From positions 202,026 to 266,025 of the forward strand of contig CAYQBG010000002.1 in assembly GCA_964415675.1 (NCBI GenBank): a DNA stretch of 64,000 bases. Direction: 5' to 3'. A program made the position numbers and the translations under genes. A model generated the notes under the pieces. It made no database searches. It saw only the letters and a list, made by a program, of their open reading frames with translations, and was not told the DNA's origin. This document shows, in pieces, positions 1-8,089 of this stretch. Every line of letters starts with the position of its first letter. Positions within the stretch are counted from its first letter, which is position 1. The stretch is from UBA5336 sp964415675 (lineage in GTDB: Bacteria; Pseudomonadota; Alphaproteobacteria; Caulobacterales; Hyphomonadaceae).

Positions 1-492
1 GACATCGCCGAGCAGGGCCAGCATATAAGCGTGACTGTCGAAAATACCTGAGACCGGCGAGTGCAGGGCGGCGCGCACATCGGCGCTGAGTGCGGGTTCC
101 ATTGCCCGCGCCGCCGCGCCGTCGATCAGCTCCAGTTTCTCAACCCCGTTATGTTCCGCGCGCGCCTTGAGGTCGGCGAGGTGTTCGGCTTCGGCATCGC
201 GCGTAGCGACCACCAGTTTGCCACAAGGCTTGTGGGCAATGCCACGCTCGCCAAGATATTCATACAAAGTCCGGCGCCCTGTCACACAGAACTGCGCCTT
301 CAGCGAGCCTTCGGCATAATAGAGCCCTGCATGGATGACTTCGGAGTTTCGCGCGGAAGTATGGGTGCCGAAAGCGGTTTCAGCCTCCAGAATTACAGTT
401 TCGCGCCCAGACAGTGCAAGCGCCCTTGCGCAGGCAAGGCCAACAACCCCCGCACCGATCACCACACAGTCAATTTCGAACGTCTCGTTCAT
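1..492 (-). CDS. NAD(P)/FAD-dependent oxidoreductase, LhgO/DAO-like (partial, 3' end outside window)
   Basis: The minus strand is open from an ATG at 492 to the left edge, giving the first 164 residues. A Rossmann dinucleotide motif (VVIGAGVVGLACARAL) begins near residue 10, followed by an acidic residue after the second strand (ILEAE). The SARNSEVIHAGLYY segment is typical of the L-2-hydroxyglutarate dehydrogenase (LhgO)/D-amino-acid-oxidase FAD family. These flavoproteins oxidise 2-hydroxy acids or amines. The substrate cannot be settled because the substrate-binding half is missing. Family assignment is firm; the LhgO subtype is inference. Confidence 0.82.
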   Translation of the reverse strand, partial: MNETFEIDCVVIGAGVVGLACARALALSGRETVILEAETAFGTHTSARNSEVIHAGLYYAEGSLKAQFCVTGRRTLYEYLGERGIAHKPCGKLVVATRDAEAEHLADLKARAEHNGVEKLELIDGAAARAMEPALSADVRAALHSPVSGIFDSHAYMLALLGDV

Positions 493-620
493 GAGATCCA
501 GACTTATGCCACAATATGGCTGAGGACAGCACGATTGTCCCGACTTGCCCTGATGGTCGGTGGAAAGCGAGGCTGATCCACCCGTACGGCTTTGCCGATC
601 AAGCCAGCGACCAGACTGGC

Positions 621-1928
621 CTAACCGATCGAGGGATCAAAGCTCTCCAGGCCCTTTTCAATCATCACGGCGCCCGCCTCCCGGTCGATTTCCATTATTG
701 AGAGGCTACGTTCTGCTGTGCCGCCCGGGCGGAAACGGAAAAGGCCATTCAGGCCCATGAAACCATCCTGATCGGTCAGGCCCGAGCCATCGAGCCGGTT
801 CTGCGCGGCCAGAAGAATTGCGGCAGCTGCGGCATCGTATCCGAGGCTGCTGAGATCGCTTGGCGCACTGGTATAAATCCGACGGTAATTCTCGGCAAAG
901 CGTTCCAGATCATCGCTCGGCGGGGCGGCGAACCACGCTCCGGCCAATGTCGGCTCACGCCAGAGTTCCGGCTCGTTCCAGCGGCTTGTGCCCAGGATGC
1001 GAAGCTTTCGGATATCGACGCCATAATAGGGGATCAGTGGCGCGACAGCCCGCAGCTTCACGTCGTCTTCCGGTATGATGATTGCCACACGATCGGGGCG
1101 GGCCGTCACTTCGTCCTTCAACTGATCTGCGACGGCTTTGGCCTCATCGACCGGCGCGTCATTCGATGGCTCATAGAAACGCGAGACCAGCACCGATCCG
1201 CCATTGCGAATCGCTTCCAGCCGCAAGGCGCGTTCGACGCGCTGGCCATAATCGTTGCGCGGCCCAAGAAATGCGTATGAATCAACGCCCTGGCGCGCGG
1301 CGAATTCGACAACCCTGGCGATTTCCTCTTCCACGGCAATCGATGCGAGATAAGCGCCGTCCCCGGCTGCTTCGGGATCATTCGAAAAGGCGATCACAGG
1401 AATGCCCTTCTCGCTGGCAATCGGCTTGACCGCCTGCACATTCTGCGAAAACAGCGGCCCGATCACCACGTCGGCGCCTTCTTCGATGGCCTCCTGCGTC
1501 ATCTCGCCAGCACGCGAGGCCGATCCCGCCGTATCTTTGGGCAGGATGAGGAAGCCGTCACCGGCCTTTTCGAACAAAGCCATCTCGATGCCTGCGAGCA
1601 TGCCCTGGGCTTCGGCCCGGACATTTCGGCTGGGATGGCTGAAGGGCAGGAGGATGGCGGCGCGTGTGATCTCGCGTCCGGCCATGTGCGGCGGCGTGAT
1701 CTGCGTCGCATCGCCTGCCATCTCATTGGCGAGATCGCCGAGATCGCCCGTGGATATTCCGTCATGGGTGCCTGCATCCGGGTCGGTGCGCTCGGGCATC
1801 GGATCGACCCGCGGTTCGCCGGTTGAAATCGGGGCCGGGGGACGTGGCGGCGTGCTTGCGCAGGCCGTGACAAGAATTGCCGCCAAGATGAGGCTTGGCG
1901 CAGACGCCAACACGCGCAATGTTTTCAC
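621..1928 (-). CDS. LpoA-like penicillin-binding protein activator lipoprotein
   Basis: A 435-residue protein with a lipoprotein signal (hydrophobic stretch ending LVTAC) followed by a proline-rich linker and a periplasmic-binding-protein fold of the YraM/LpoA C-terminal type (ILLPFSHPSRN near residue 90). In enterics LpoA sits in the outer membrane and activates PBP1A. The start is set at GTG 1928 because AGGAGG (plus coordinates 1935-1940) lies seven bases upstream; an in-frame ATG at 1949 has no such site. It is divergent from and abuts rsmI, the same neighbour as in the E. coli yraL-yraM locus, which supports the call. PBP activation in this lineage is inferred from family and synteny. 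Confidence 0.8.
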   Translation of the reverse strand: MKTLRVLASAPSLILAAILVTACASTPPRPPAPISTGEPRVDPMPERTDPDAGTHDGISTGDLGDLANEMAGDATQITPPHMAGREITRAAILLPFSHPSRNVRAEAQGMLAGIEMALFEKAGDGFLILPKDTAGSASRAGEMTQEAIEEGADVVIGPLFSQNVQAVKPIASEKGIPVIAFSNDPEAAGDGAYLASIAVEEEIARVVEFAARQGVDSYAFLGPRNDYGQRVERALRLEAIRNGGSVLVSRFYEPSNDAPVDEAKAVADQLKDEVTARPDRVAIIIPEDDVKLRAVAPLIPYYGVDIRKLRILGTSRWNEPELWREPTLAGAWFAAPPSDDLERFAENYRRIYTSAPSDLSSLGYDAAAAAILLAAQNRLDGSGLTDQDGFMGLNGLFRFRPGGTAERSLSIMEIDREAGAVMIEKGLESFDPSIG

Positions 1929-1930
1929 CG

Positions 1931-2863
1931 ATGTCCTCCTCAGATCCATCCGACCGGGTGCCGAGCCCGACTCCGCGCGACACTAGGGCGAGCCCCGAAG
2001 GCCCGCAACAGGCGAAGTCCGCGTTTCCGCCCGGCCTTTACATCGTCTCCACGCCAATCGGCAATCTTCGTGACATCACATTGCGCGCGCTCGACGCACT
2101 GACAGCCTGCGATGAAGTCCTTGCCGAGGATACGCGCGTGGCCCGCCGTTTGCTCGATGCTCATGGCCTGAACGCCAGACTGACCGCTTATCATGACCAT
2201 AATGGGGCGCAGAGGCGTCCGGAACTGGTAAAACGCCTGCGCGATGGGGAGACAATCGCACTGGTCAGCGATGCTGGCACGCCGCTTGTCTCCGATCCGG
2301 GCTACAAGCTGGTGCGCGAGGCCGCAGATGCCGGCGTGGATGTTCATCCCGTGCCCGGCGCGTCGGCACTGCTTGCCGGTCTCGTGACATCAGGCCTGCC
2401 AAGCGACCGTTTCCTGTTTGCAGGCTTTGCCCCGTCCAAGCGTGCGGCGCGGCGCAGCTGGCTGAAGGAGATCGCCAGCGTCCCGGCGACACTGGTGCTC
2501 TTTGAGAGCGGGCCCAGGCTTGCGGCTCTATTGGAGGATATGGCGAGCGAAATGGGTGGGGCACGGGACGCGGCGGTTGCGCGCGAACTGACAAAACTGT
2601 TCGAGGAGACCCGGCGCGGCACGCTTTTTGACCTTGCAGGCCATTATCGCGAAGCCGGCCCGCCCAGGGGTGAGATTGTGGTCATGGCCGGTCCCCCGCT
2701 GGCGGCGTCGGCAAGCGAGGCTGAGATCGACGCTGCACTTACCTCCGCACTTGCGCGCCTGCCGACAAAGGCGGCAGCAGAGGAAGTGGCCCGTGCGCTC
2801 GGACTTGCCAGGCGCGAGGCCTACCAGCGCGCATTGCACCTGAAGGATCGCGGCGATGTCTGA
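1931..2863 (+). CDS. rsmI: 16S rRNA (cytidine(1402)-2'-O)-methyltransferase RsmI
   Basis: RsmI 2'-O-methylates C1402 in the ribosomal decoding centre using S-adenosylmethionine. The tetrapyrrole-methylase fold signature LYIVSTPIGNLRDITLRAL is present, with VLAEDTRVARRLL, SDAGTPLVSDPG and PVPGASALLAG downstream, all hallmarks of the family. The start is uncertain: ATG 1931 is used, giving 310 residues with a proline/serine-rich leader of about 30 residues that is not part of the fold. No strong ribosome site precedes it. The 5' end touches the divergent lipoprotein gene, so its promoter must lie inside that gene. The 3' end overlaps the next gene by 8 bases. Confidence 0.93.
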   Translation: MSSSDPSDRVPSPTPRDTRASPEGPQQAKSAFPPGLYIVSTPIGNLRDITLRALDALTACDEVLAEDTRVARRLLDAHGLNARLTAYHDHNGAQRRPELVKRLRDGETIALVSDAGTPLVSDPGYKLVREAADAGVDVHPVPGASALLAGLVTSGLPSDRFLFAGFAPSKRAARRSWLKEIASVPATLVLFESGPRLAALLEDMASEMGGARDAAVARELTKLFEETRRGTLFDLAGHYREAGPPRGEIVVMAGPPLAASASEAEIDAALTSALARLPTKAAAEEVARALGLARREAYQRALHLKDRGDV

Positions 2864-3233
2864 ACGCATGAGAGCCGAGCGGCGCGGACGTCGCGGTGAG
2901 ACCGCTGCAGCGCTTTACCTGCGTCTGCTTGGTTACCGGGTCCTCGACCGGCGCGTGCGGACACGGCGCGGCGAGATCGATATTGTCGCCTCAAGGCCCG
3001 GGCTCCTGGTCTTCGTGGAGGTAAAGATTCGCGCGAGGCGCGAAGATGCCCTTCTGGCGGTCAGGCCTTCGGGCTGGCAGCGGATTGCTGGGGCTGCGCA
3101 GGGTTGGGCCGACAAGCGCCCGGGGTTGGCGGATCATGGACACCGTTTTGACCTCATTGCCCTGCAGCCTTGGCGTTTGCCGGTGCATGTGATTGATGCT
3201 TGGCGCCCTGATTTCGCCCCAACCGGACATTAA
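2856..3233 (+). CDS. YraN family protein (UPF0102), nuclease-like fold
   Basis: A 125-residue protein with the UPF0102 core: an N-terminal RRGRRGETAAALYL helix, then RRGEIDIVA and LVFVEVKIRAR. These place the D, E and K of a restriction-endonuclease-like active site. It overlaps the 3' end of rsmI by 8 bases, as in many Proteobacteria, and is probably translationally coupled to it. The cellular role of the family is not settled; nuclease activity is inferred from the fold. Confidence 0.88.
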   Translation: MSERMRAERRGRRGETAAALYLRLLGYRVLDRRVRTRRGEIDIVASRPGLLVFVEVKIRARREDALLAVRPSGWQRIAGAAQGWADKRPGLADHGHRFDLIALQPWRLPVHVIDAWRPDFAPTGH

Positions 3234-3276
3234 CCCTCACTCAGCCATGGAACAGGAACGATCAGGGAGTAAAATC

Positions 3277-3954
3277 ATGTCTGCCCCCACGTTTGCGCTG
3301 CTCACAGCCGCTCTCCTTCCGCTCACAGGGTGCGCGGTTGCGGCCGTTGGTGCCGCCGGCGCGGCCGGTGTGGCCACAGTGCAGGAACGATCACTTGGCG
3401 AAGCGGTCGATGACGCAGCCGTCTCAAGCGAGATCAAGGCCCAACTCCTCGCCGAGGGGCGTGGATATGGCGAGGTCGATGTTGAAGTGTCTGCTGGCCT
3501 CGTCCTCTTGTCAGGGCGCGTGAACTCGCCCCAGCAACGCATTCGGGCCGAGGATATCGCCTGGGGTGCGAAACGCACGCGCGATGTGGCCAACGAGATC
3601 CGGATCGAGCCGCCCGGCGGCTTCGTGAAGAATGTGTCCGACGAGATCATTACGGCCCGGGTGCGCGCCTCCCTGTTTGGCGCCAGCCAGGTCCGGAGCT
3701 ACAATTTCAATATCGAGACCTATGACGGCGTAGTCTATCTGATGGGCATTGCACGCAGTTCCGAAGAATTGAAGGCGGCGGCGGAAAAGGCCTCCTATGT
3801 CGGCGGTGTGGAACAGGTCGTCTCCTTTGTGAGGCTTCGCGATCCGATGCCTCAGGCACCCCGCGGCGACGACGGGTCTTATCAAGACGGTGAAGGCGGC
3901 GCATATTCCCCGGAGCAAGCTGCCGAACGCGACCTGCTCGGCGGTTCCTATTGA
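3277..3954 (+). CDS. BON-domain lipoprotein, DolP/YraP-like
   Basis: A 225-residue lipoprotein: signal sequence with lipobox LTGC, a short Gly/Ala stretch, then two BON domains (about residues 45-110 and 120-190) and a disordered acidic tail. The start at ATG 3277 is chosen because GGGAG at 3264-3269 precedes it and the signal peptide follows directly. DolP/YraP proteins sit in the outer membrane and support envelope integrity. The order lpoA-rsmI-yraN-BON matches the enteric yra cluster. Confidence 0.88.
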   Translation: MSAPTFALLTAALLPLTGCAVAAVGAAGAAGVATVQERSLGEAVDDAAVSSEIKAQLLAEGRGYGEVDVEVSAGLVLLSGRVNSPQQRIRAEDIAWGAKRTRDVANEIRIEPPGGFVKNVSDEIITARVRASLFGASQVRSYNFNIETYDGVVYLMGIARSSEELKAAAEKASYVGGVEQVVSFVRLRDPMPQAPRGDDGSYQDGEGGAYSPEQAAERDLLGGSY

Positions 3955-4009
3955 TGACTGACGTGGCCCAGGGTGCGCGCCAGCAAGCATAAAATGCCGA
4001 GGGGGCCAA

Positions 4010-4966
4010 ATGCCGCTACGTGTCGCTGTCCAGATGGATCCGTTGGAACATGTCGATATAGATGCTGATACGACTTTTGCGCTGATGGAGGCCGCCGAAG
4101 CACGCGGTCATCGGCTGTGGGCCTATGGGCCGGAGGATCTCAGCTATTGCGAGGGCCGGGTGGTCGCGACTGCGCGCCAGGCACAGATACAGCGCGTGGC
4201 CGGTGCCCCCGGCATATTGTCCGCACCTGAACGTATCGATCTTGCCAGCGATATTGATGTGGTCCTGATGCGCCAGGATCCCCCTTTCGACATGGCCTAT
4301 ATCACGGCCTGTCACCTGCTCGAACTGATCGCGGACGACACACTCGTGCTCAATGATCCCGCGCAGGTCCGCTCAAGCCCGGAGAAACTGTTTCCTCTCC
4401 TCTGGCCCGGGATTGTGCCGCCGACACTGATTGCCAGGCGTTCCGATGAGATCACGGCCTTTCGCGAGCGCCATGGCGACATCATCCTCAAGCCGCTCTA
4501 TGGCAATGGCGGCGTGGGCGTCTTCCGCCTGCGTGAGGATGATACCAATTTTGCCTCGCTTCTGGAAATGTTCATGGACAGGGGGCGCGAGCCCGTGATT
4601 GCGCAGGCCTTCCTGCCCGCTGTCAGCGAAGGCGACAAACGTGTCATCCTGATCAATGGAGAGCCCGTCGGTGCGATCAATCGCCGGCCGAAAAAAGGGG
4701 AGACCCGATCGAATCTCCATGTCGGCGGCACCGCTGAGCCGACAGAGCTGTCCGAAGCAGATCTTGCGATCTGCGATACCATCGCGCCTGAGCTGAAACG
4801 GCGCGGTCTCGTTCTGGTCGGCATTGACGTGATTGGCGGGCGGCTGACTGAAATCAATGTGACCTCGCCGACCGGCGTGCAGGAGCTCAGGCGATTTGCG
4901 GGTGTCGATGCCTGTGCAGCCTTCTGGGATGTGGTCGATGAAAAGATGAATGCCCAGGCGGCGTGA
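4010..4966 (+). CDS. gshB: Glutathione synthetase
   Basis: A 318-residue ATP-grasp enzyme that ligates glycine to gamma-glutamylcysteine, the last step of glutathione synthesis. The N-terminal domain carries VQMDPLEHVDIDADTTFALMEAA, typical of GshB. The ATP-grasp region holds DIILKPLYGNGGVGVFRL and later RVILINGEPVGAINRRP and GIDVIGGRLTEINVTSPTGVQEL. Length is normal for the family. A G-rich site (gaggggg) lies just upstream of the ATG. Expression with the preceding BON gene is possible (55-base gap). Confidence 0.97.
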   Translation: MPLRVAVQMDPLEHVDIDADTTFALMEAAEARGHRLWAYGPEDLSYCEGRVVATARQAQIQRVAGAPGILSAPERIDLASDIDVVLMRQDPPFDMAYITACHLLELIADDTLVLNDPAQVRSSPEKLFPLLWPGIVPPTLIARRSDEITAFRERHGDIILKPLYGNGGVGVFRLREDDTNFASLLEMFMDRGREPVIAQAFLPAVSEGDKRVILINGEPVGAINRRPKKGETRSNLHVGGTAEPTELSEADLAICDTIAPELKRRGLVLVGIDVIGGRLTEINVTSPTGVQELRRFAGVDACAAFWDVVDEKMNAQAA

Positions 4967-5033
4967 ATTCGTTCTTTATTTGTTCGGATTGATCTGTTAA
5001 CCTTTTCGACACTGGGTTGAGGAGGGTGCGGTC

Positions 5034-6581
5034 ATGGTTAGCCGGGTCACCACATTCGCATTTGAAGGGATAGAGGCGCGTCCGGTTGATGTGCAAGTCC
5101 AGATAACCGGAGGGGGCACCTATTTCGGTGTTGTCGGCCTTCCAGACAAGGCCGTCGCCGAGAGTCGGGAAAGGGTGCGCTGCGCCTTTGCGGCGATCGG
5201 GTTGGCCTTGCCGCCCAAGCGGATTGTAGTCAATCTTGCCCCCGCGGACATGCCCAAGGAGGGCAGTCATTATGACCTCGCCATCGCGCTTGCCGTGCTG
5301 GCGGCCATGGGGGTCATCGCCCCGGATGCTCTCGACGGTCATGCGGCTATCGGGGAATTGTCTCTGGATGGCCAGCTTGGGGAGACACTCGGCGTTCTGC
5401 CCGCCGCCATGGGCGCTGAAGGGCTTGGTCTGCGCCTCGTCTGCCCTGAGGTTTGCGGTTCCGAAGCTGCCTGGGCCGGCGGAGAAGCGGTGGCCGCGCC
5501 AAGCCTGATTTCACTGGTGAATCATTTTTCCGGGCGCAGTGTGATTGCGCCACCCAAACAGGGTGAGCTTGGCGAGCCGCCAGTTGGGCCGGATCTGAAG
5601 GATGTCAAAGGGCAGGAGGGGGCCAAAAGGGTTCTCGAAATCGCGGCAGCTGGTGGCCACAATCTCATTTTCTGCGGGCCGCCCGGATCGGGAAAATCCA
5701 TGCTCGCACAGAGGCTGCCAGGGCTCCTGCCGCCCTTGTCGCCGCGCGAATTGCTCGAAGTGTCGCAAATCCAGTCGGTTGCCGGCCTTCTTGCGCGCGG
5801 CCGCCTGTCGCGCGAGCGGCCCTTTCGCGCGCCCCATCATTCCGCCTCAATGGCTTCGTTGGTCGGCGGCGGGCTGAAGGCCCGGCCAGGCGAGGTCTCG
5901 CTCGCCCATAATGGCGTTCTGTTTCTTGACGAATTGCCCGAATTTCCCGCTCAGGTGCTCGATAGCCTCCGCCAGCCGCTGGAAGCCGGCGAGGCGATTG
6001 TTTCACGTGCGAACCGGCATGTGCGCTATCCTGCGCGGTTCCAGCTGATCGGTGCCATGAATCCGTGCAAATGCGGAGGTGGGCCGGGCGAGTCGGCGTG
6101 CCGGCGCGGCCCGAAATGTGCGGTGTCCTATCAGTCCCGGCTGTCTGGGCCCTTCATGGACCGGATTGACCTTTTCTATGATGTTGCGCCGGTCACCGCG
6201 ATGGATCTTGCCCTGCCGCCCCCGCCTGAGGGGAGCCATGAGGCGGCCGCGCGGGTTGCGGGCGCGCGTGCGGCTCAGGCGTCCCGCTATGGCGAGCCTG
6301 AAAGTGACACGCGCCGTCCGGTCAATGCGGATGCGCCGGTGCCGGAGCTTGACAGGATCGCGGCGCCGGACGCGCCGGGCGCCGCACTGCTGGCTGATGC
6401 GGCGCAGAAGCTGGCGCTCACGGCGCGGGCCTATCATCGCGTGCTCAAGGTCGCGCGCACGATTGCCGATCTTGATGGAAGCGTTGCTGTACGCCGTCTT
6501 CACCTGGCCGAGGCCCTGTCCTATCGGCGCCGCCCACCGGGCCAGGCCGAGGGCGTGGCGGCCGGCTCGCTCGCGCGTTAA
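5034..6581 (+). CDS. comM: YifB/ComM family Mg-chelatase-like AAA+ ATPase
   Basis: A 515-residue protein in family order: N-terminal Lon-like/S5-type domain (residues about 20-140, with GLPDKAVAESRERVR and NLAPADMPKEGSHYDLAIAL), an AAA+ Mg-chelatase domain with Walker A GPPGSGKSML near residue 220 and Walker B GVLFLDELPEF, and a C-terminal helical lid (ARAYHRVLKVARTIADL). ComM is a hexameric helicase that promotes branch migration during natural transformation in Vibrio; most bacteria carry it. A GTTAACC half-site (4996-5002) precedes the gene but has no partner at the CtrA spacing. Confidence 0.94.
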   Translation: MVSRVTTFAFEGIEARPVDVQVQITGGGTYFGVVGLPDKAVAESRERVRCAFAAIGLALPPKRIVVNLAPADMPKEGSHYDLAIALAVLAAMGVIAPDALDGHAAIGELSLDGQLGETLGVLPAAMGAEGLGLRLVCPEVCGSEAAWAGGEAVAAPSLISLVNHFSGRSVIAPPKQGELGEPPVGPDLKDVKGQEGAKRVLEIAAAGGHNLIFCGPPGSGKSMLAQRLPGLLPPLSPRELLEVSQIQSVAGLLARGRLSRERPFRAPHHSASMASLVGGGLKARPGEVSLAHNGVLFLDELPEFPAQVLDSLRQPLEAGEAIVSRANRHVRYPARFQLIGAMNPCKCGGGPGESACRRGPKCAVSYQSRLSGPFMDRIDLFYDVAPVTAMDLALPPPPEGSHEAAARVAGARAAQASRYGEPESDTRRPVNADAPVPELDRIAAPDAPGAALLADAAQKLALTARAYHRVLKVARTIADLDGSVAVRRLHLAEALSYRRRPPGQAEGVAAGSLAR

Positions 6582-6616
6582 GGGCTTGCTCAGCATGATT
6601 GTGGCAGGTGTTCACC

Positions 6617-8089
6617 ATGGCCGAACAAGACGACACCGACCCGAAGGAGACGTTTCTCGCCACGGCGAGTCACGAAATTCGCACACCCCTGAACGGGATT
6701 CTCGGCACGGTCTCCCTGCTACTGGAAACCGACTTATCGCCGTCACAACGCGAATATGCCGAGGCAATCCGCAAATCGGGCTCGCGTCTTCTCGACCTTC
6801 TCAACAATGTGCTCGATCATGCACGGCTGGATTCAGGGCGGCTCGAACTGGAGGCGGAAGATTTCTGTCCGGTGGGCCTGGCGCGTGAAGTGGTCGAGCT
6901 TCTCAGTCCGCGAGCCCATGCTGGCGGACTCGACATTGCTTCGCGTGCGCTGCACCTGCCTGCGGCGACGCGGCGCGGCGATGCGGGACGGATCCGCCAG
7001 ATCCTGTTCAATCTTCTCGGTAATGCCCTGAAATTCACCGAGCGCGGGGCAGTCCTGCTGGATATTGTTCCGCGCGGCGAAAGCGTGATCTGGCGGGTGA
7101 CGGACACAGGCCCCGGCATTGACGCCAATGAGCGCGAAGCCCTTTTCGAGGCTTTCCGGCAGGCACATGCGGGCGATGCCCATAAGGATGGCGGGGTCGG
7201 GCTCGGCCTTTCGATTACGCGGCGTCTGACGCAATTGCTTGGCGGTGAAATGCGTGTTTCGGGCGCCAGGGGGCTTGGCACCAGCTTCGAGGTAGAGATT
7301 CCACTGGGGCACGCCGACAAGGCGCCCGCACATGATCTGCCGCGGCTTGAGTCCCGGGTTGGGCTTGTCGGCCTGCCGCCCGCGACAAGCCTTGCTGCAG
7401 CTGCCTCCCTGACGGATGCCTGCGCCCAGCCCGTCACTTTCGAGGCTGGCGCCATAGCGTTGGCAGCGCGGTGCGACAGCCTGCTGCTTGCCGCCGAACT
7501 GCCCGAACCTGCCATACGAGACCTTGCCGCCTGTGTCCCCAGTCTTGTTGTTCTTCGTCCGGAGGATCGCGGCGCAATCGGGCGGTTCCGCGATCTCGGC
7601 TGCGTCGGCTGGCTGGTGCGACCCTTGCGCGCCTCCTCGCTGGTCGAACGGGTCTGGCTGGCCCAGTCGGGTACTCTTGCCGAGGATGGCCAGGTTGATG
7701 TGACCGGCTCCGGGCGGGTGCTGATCGCGGATGACAATCCGGTCAATGCGCTGATTGCACGCCGTGCCTTGGAATCGGCCGGATTCACGGTCACAGTCGC
7801 AGCCACCGGGGTGGAGGCTCTTGAAGCGGTGGAGAATATGCGACCCGATCTCGTTTTCATGGACCTTCGAATGCCTGTTATGGACGGGTTCGAGGCGACC
7901 CGGCGCCTGCGCGAGCGCGGGCTCGACGCGCCGATCATCGCGATCTCGGCCGAAATAAATCCCAAAGTTGAGCAGGATGCGCATGAGGCCGGGGCCAGCC
8001 AGGTCGCGGCCAAGCCGATTGATCCGGAAACCTTGCGGCGGCTCGCGCTTCGCTGGACGACGCAGATGCTGAAGGCGGGGGCTGCATGA
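6617..8089 (+). CDS. Cytoplasmic hybrid histidine kinase with a degenerate first receiver, ShkA-like
   Basis: A 490-residue soluble kinase without membrane segments or a PAS domain. The HisKA box SHEIRTPLNG lies near residue 20, and the ATPase N, G1 and G2 boxes (NLLGNALKF, DTGPGI, GVGLGLSI) end near residue 230. A stretch from about 245 to 355 has receiver-like periodicity (RVGLVGLPP, LVVLRPEDR, GWLVRPLRASSLVERV) but lacks the phospho-acceptor Asp. A true receiver (VLIADDNPVNALI, phospho-Asp in VFMDLRMPVMDG, Lys in AAKPIDPETL) ends the protein. This kinase/pseudo-receiver/receiver layout and size match Caulobacter ShkA, where the pseudo-receiver binds c-di-GMP; orthology is inference. ATG 6617 is chosen over TTG 6599. 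Its stop overlaps the next start (ATGA). Confidence 0.85.
   Translation: MAEQDDTDPKETFLATASHEIRTPLNGILGTVSLLLETDLSPSQREYAEAIRKSGSRLLDLLNNVLDHARLDSGRLELEAEDFCPVGLAREVVELLSPRAHAGGLDIASRALHLPAATRRGDAGRIRQILFNLLGNALKFTERGAVLLDIVPRGESVIWRVTDTGPGIDANEREALFEAFRQAHAGDAHKDGGVGLGLSITRRLTQLLGGEMRVSGARGLGTSFEVEIPLGHADKAPAHDLPRLESRVGLVGLPPATSLAAAASLTDACAQPVTFEAGAIALAARCDSLLLAAELPEPAIRDLAACVPSLVVLRPEDRGAIGRFRDLGCVGWLVRPLRASSLVERVWLAQSGTLAEDGQVDVTGSGRVLIADDNPVNALIARRALESAGFTVTVAATGVEALEAVENMRPDLVFMDLRMPVMDGFEATRRLRERGLDAPIIAISAEINPKVEQDAHEAGASQVAAKPIDPETLRRLALRWTTQMLKAGAA

Noticed and set aside
4996..5012. CtrA box ahead of comM
   Set aside because: Only one GTTAACC half-site; the second half at N7 is absent.
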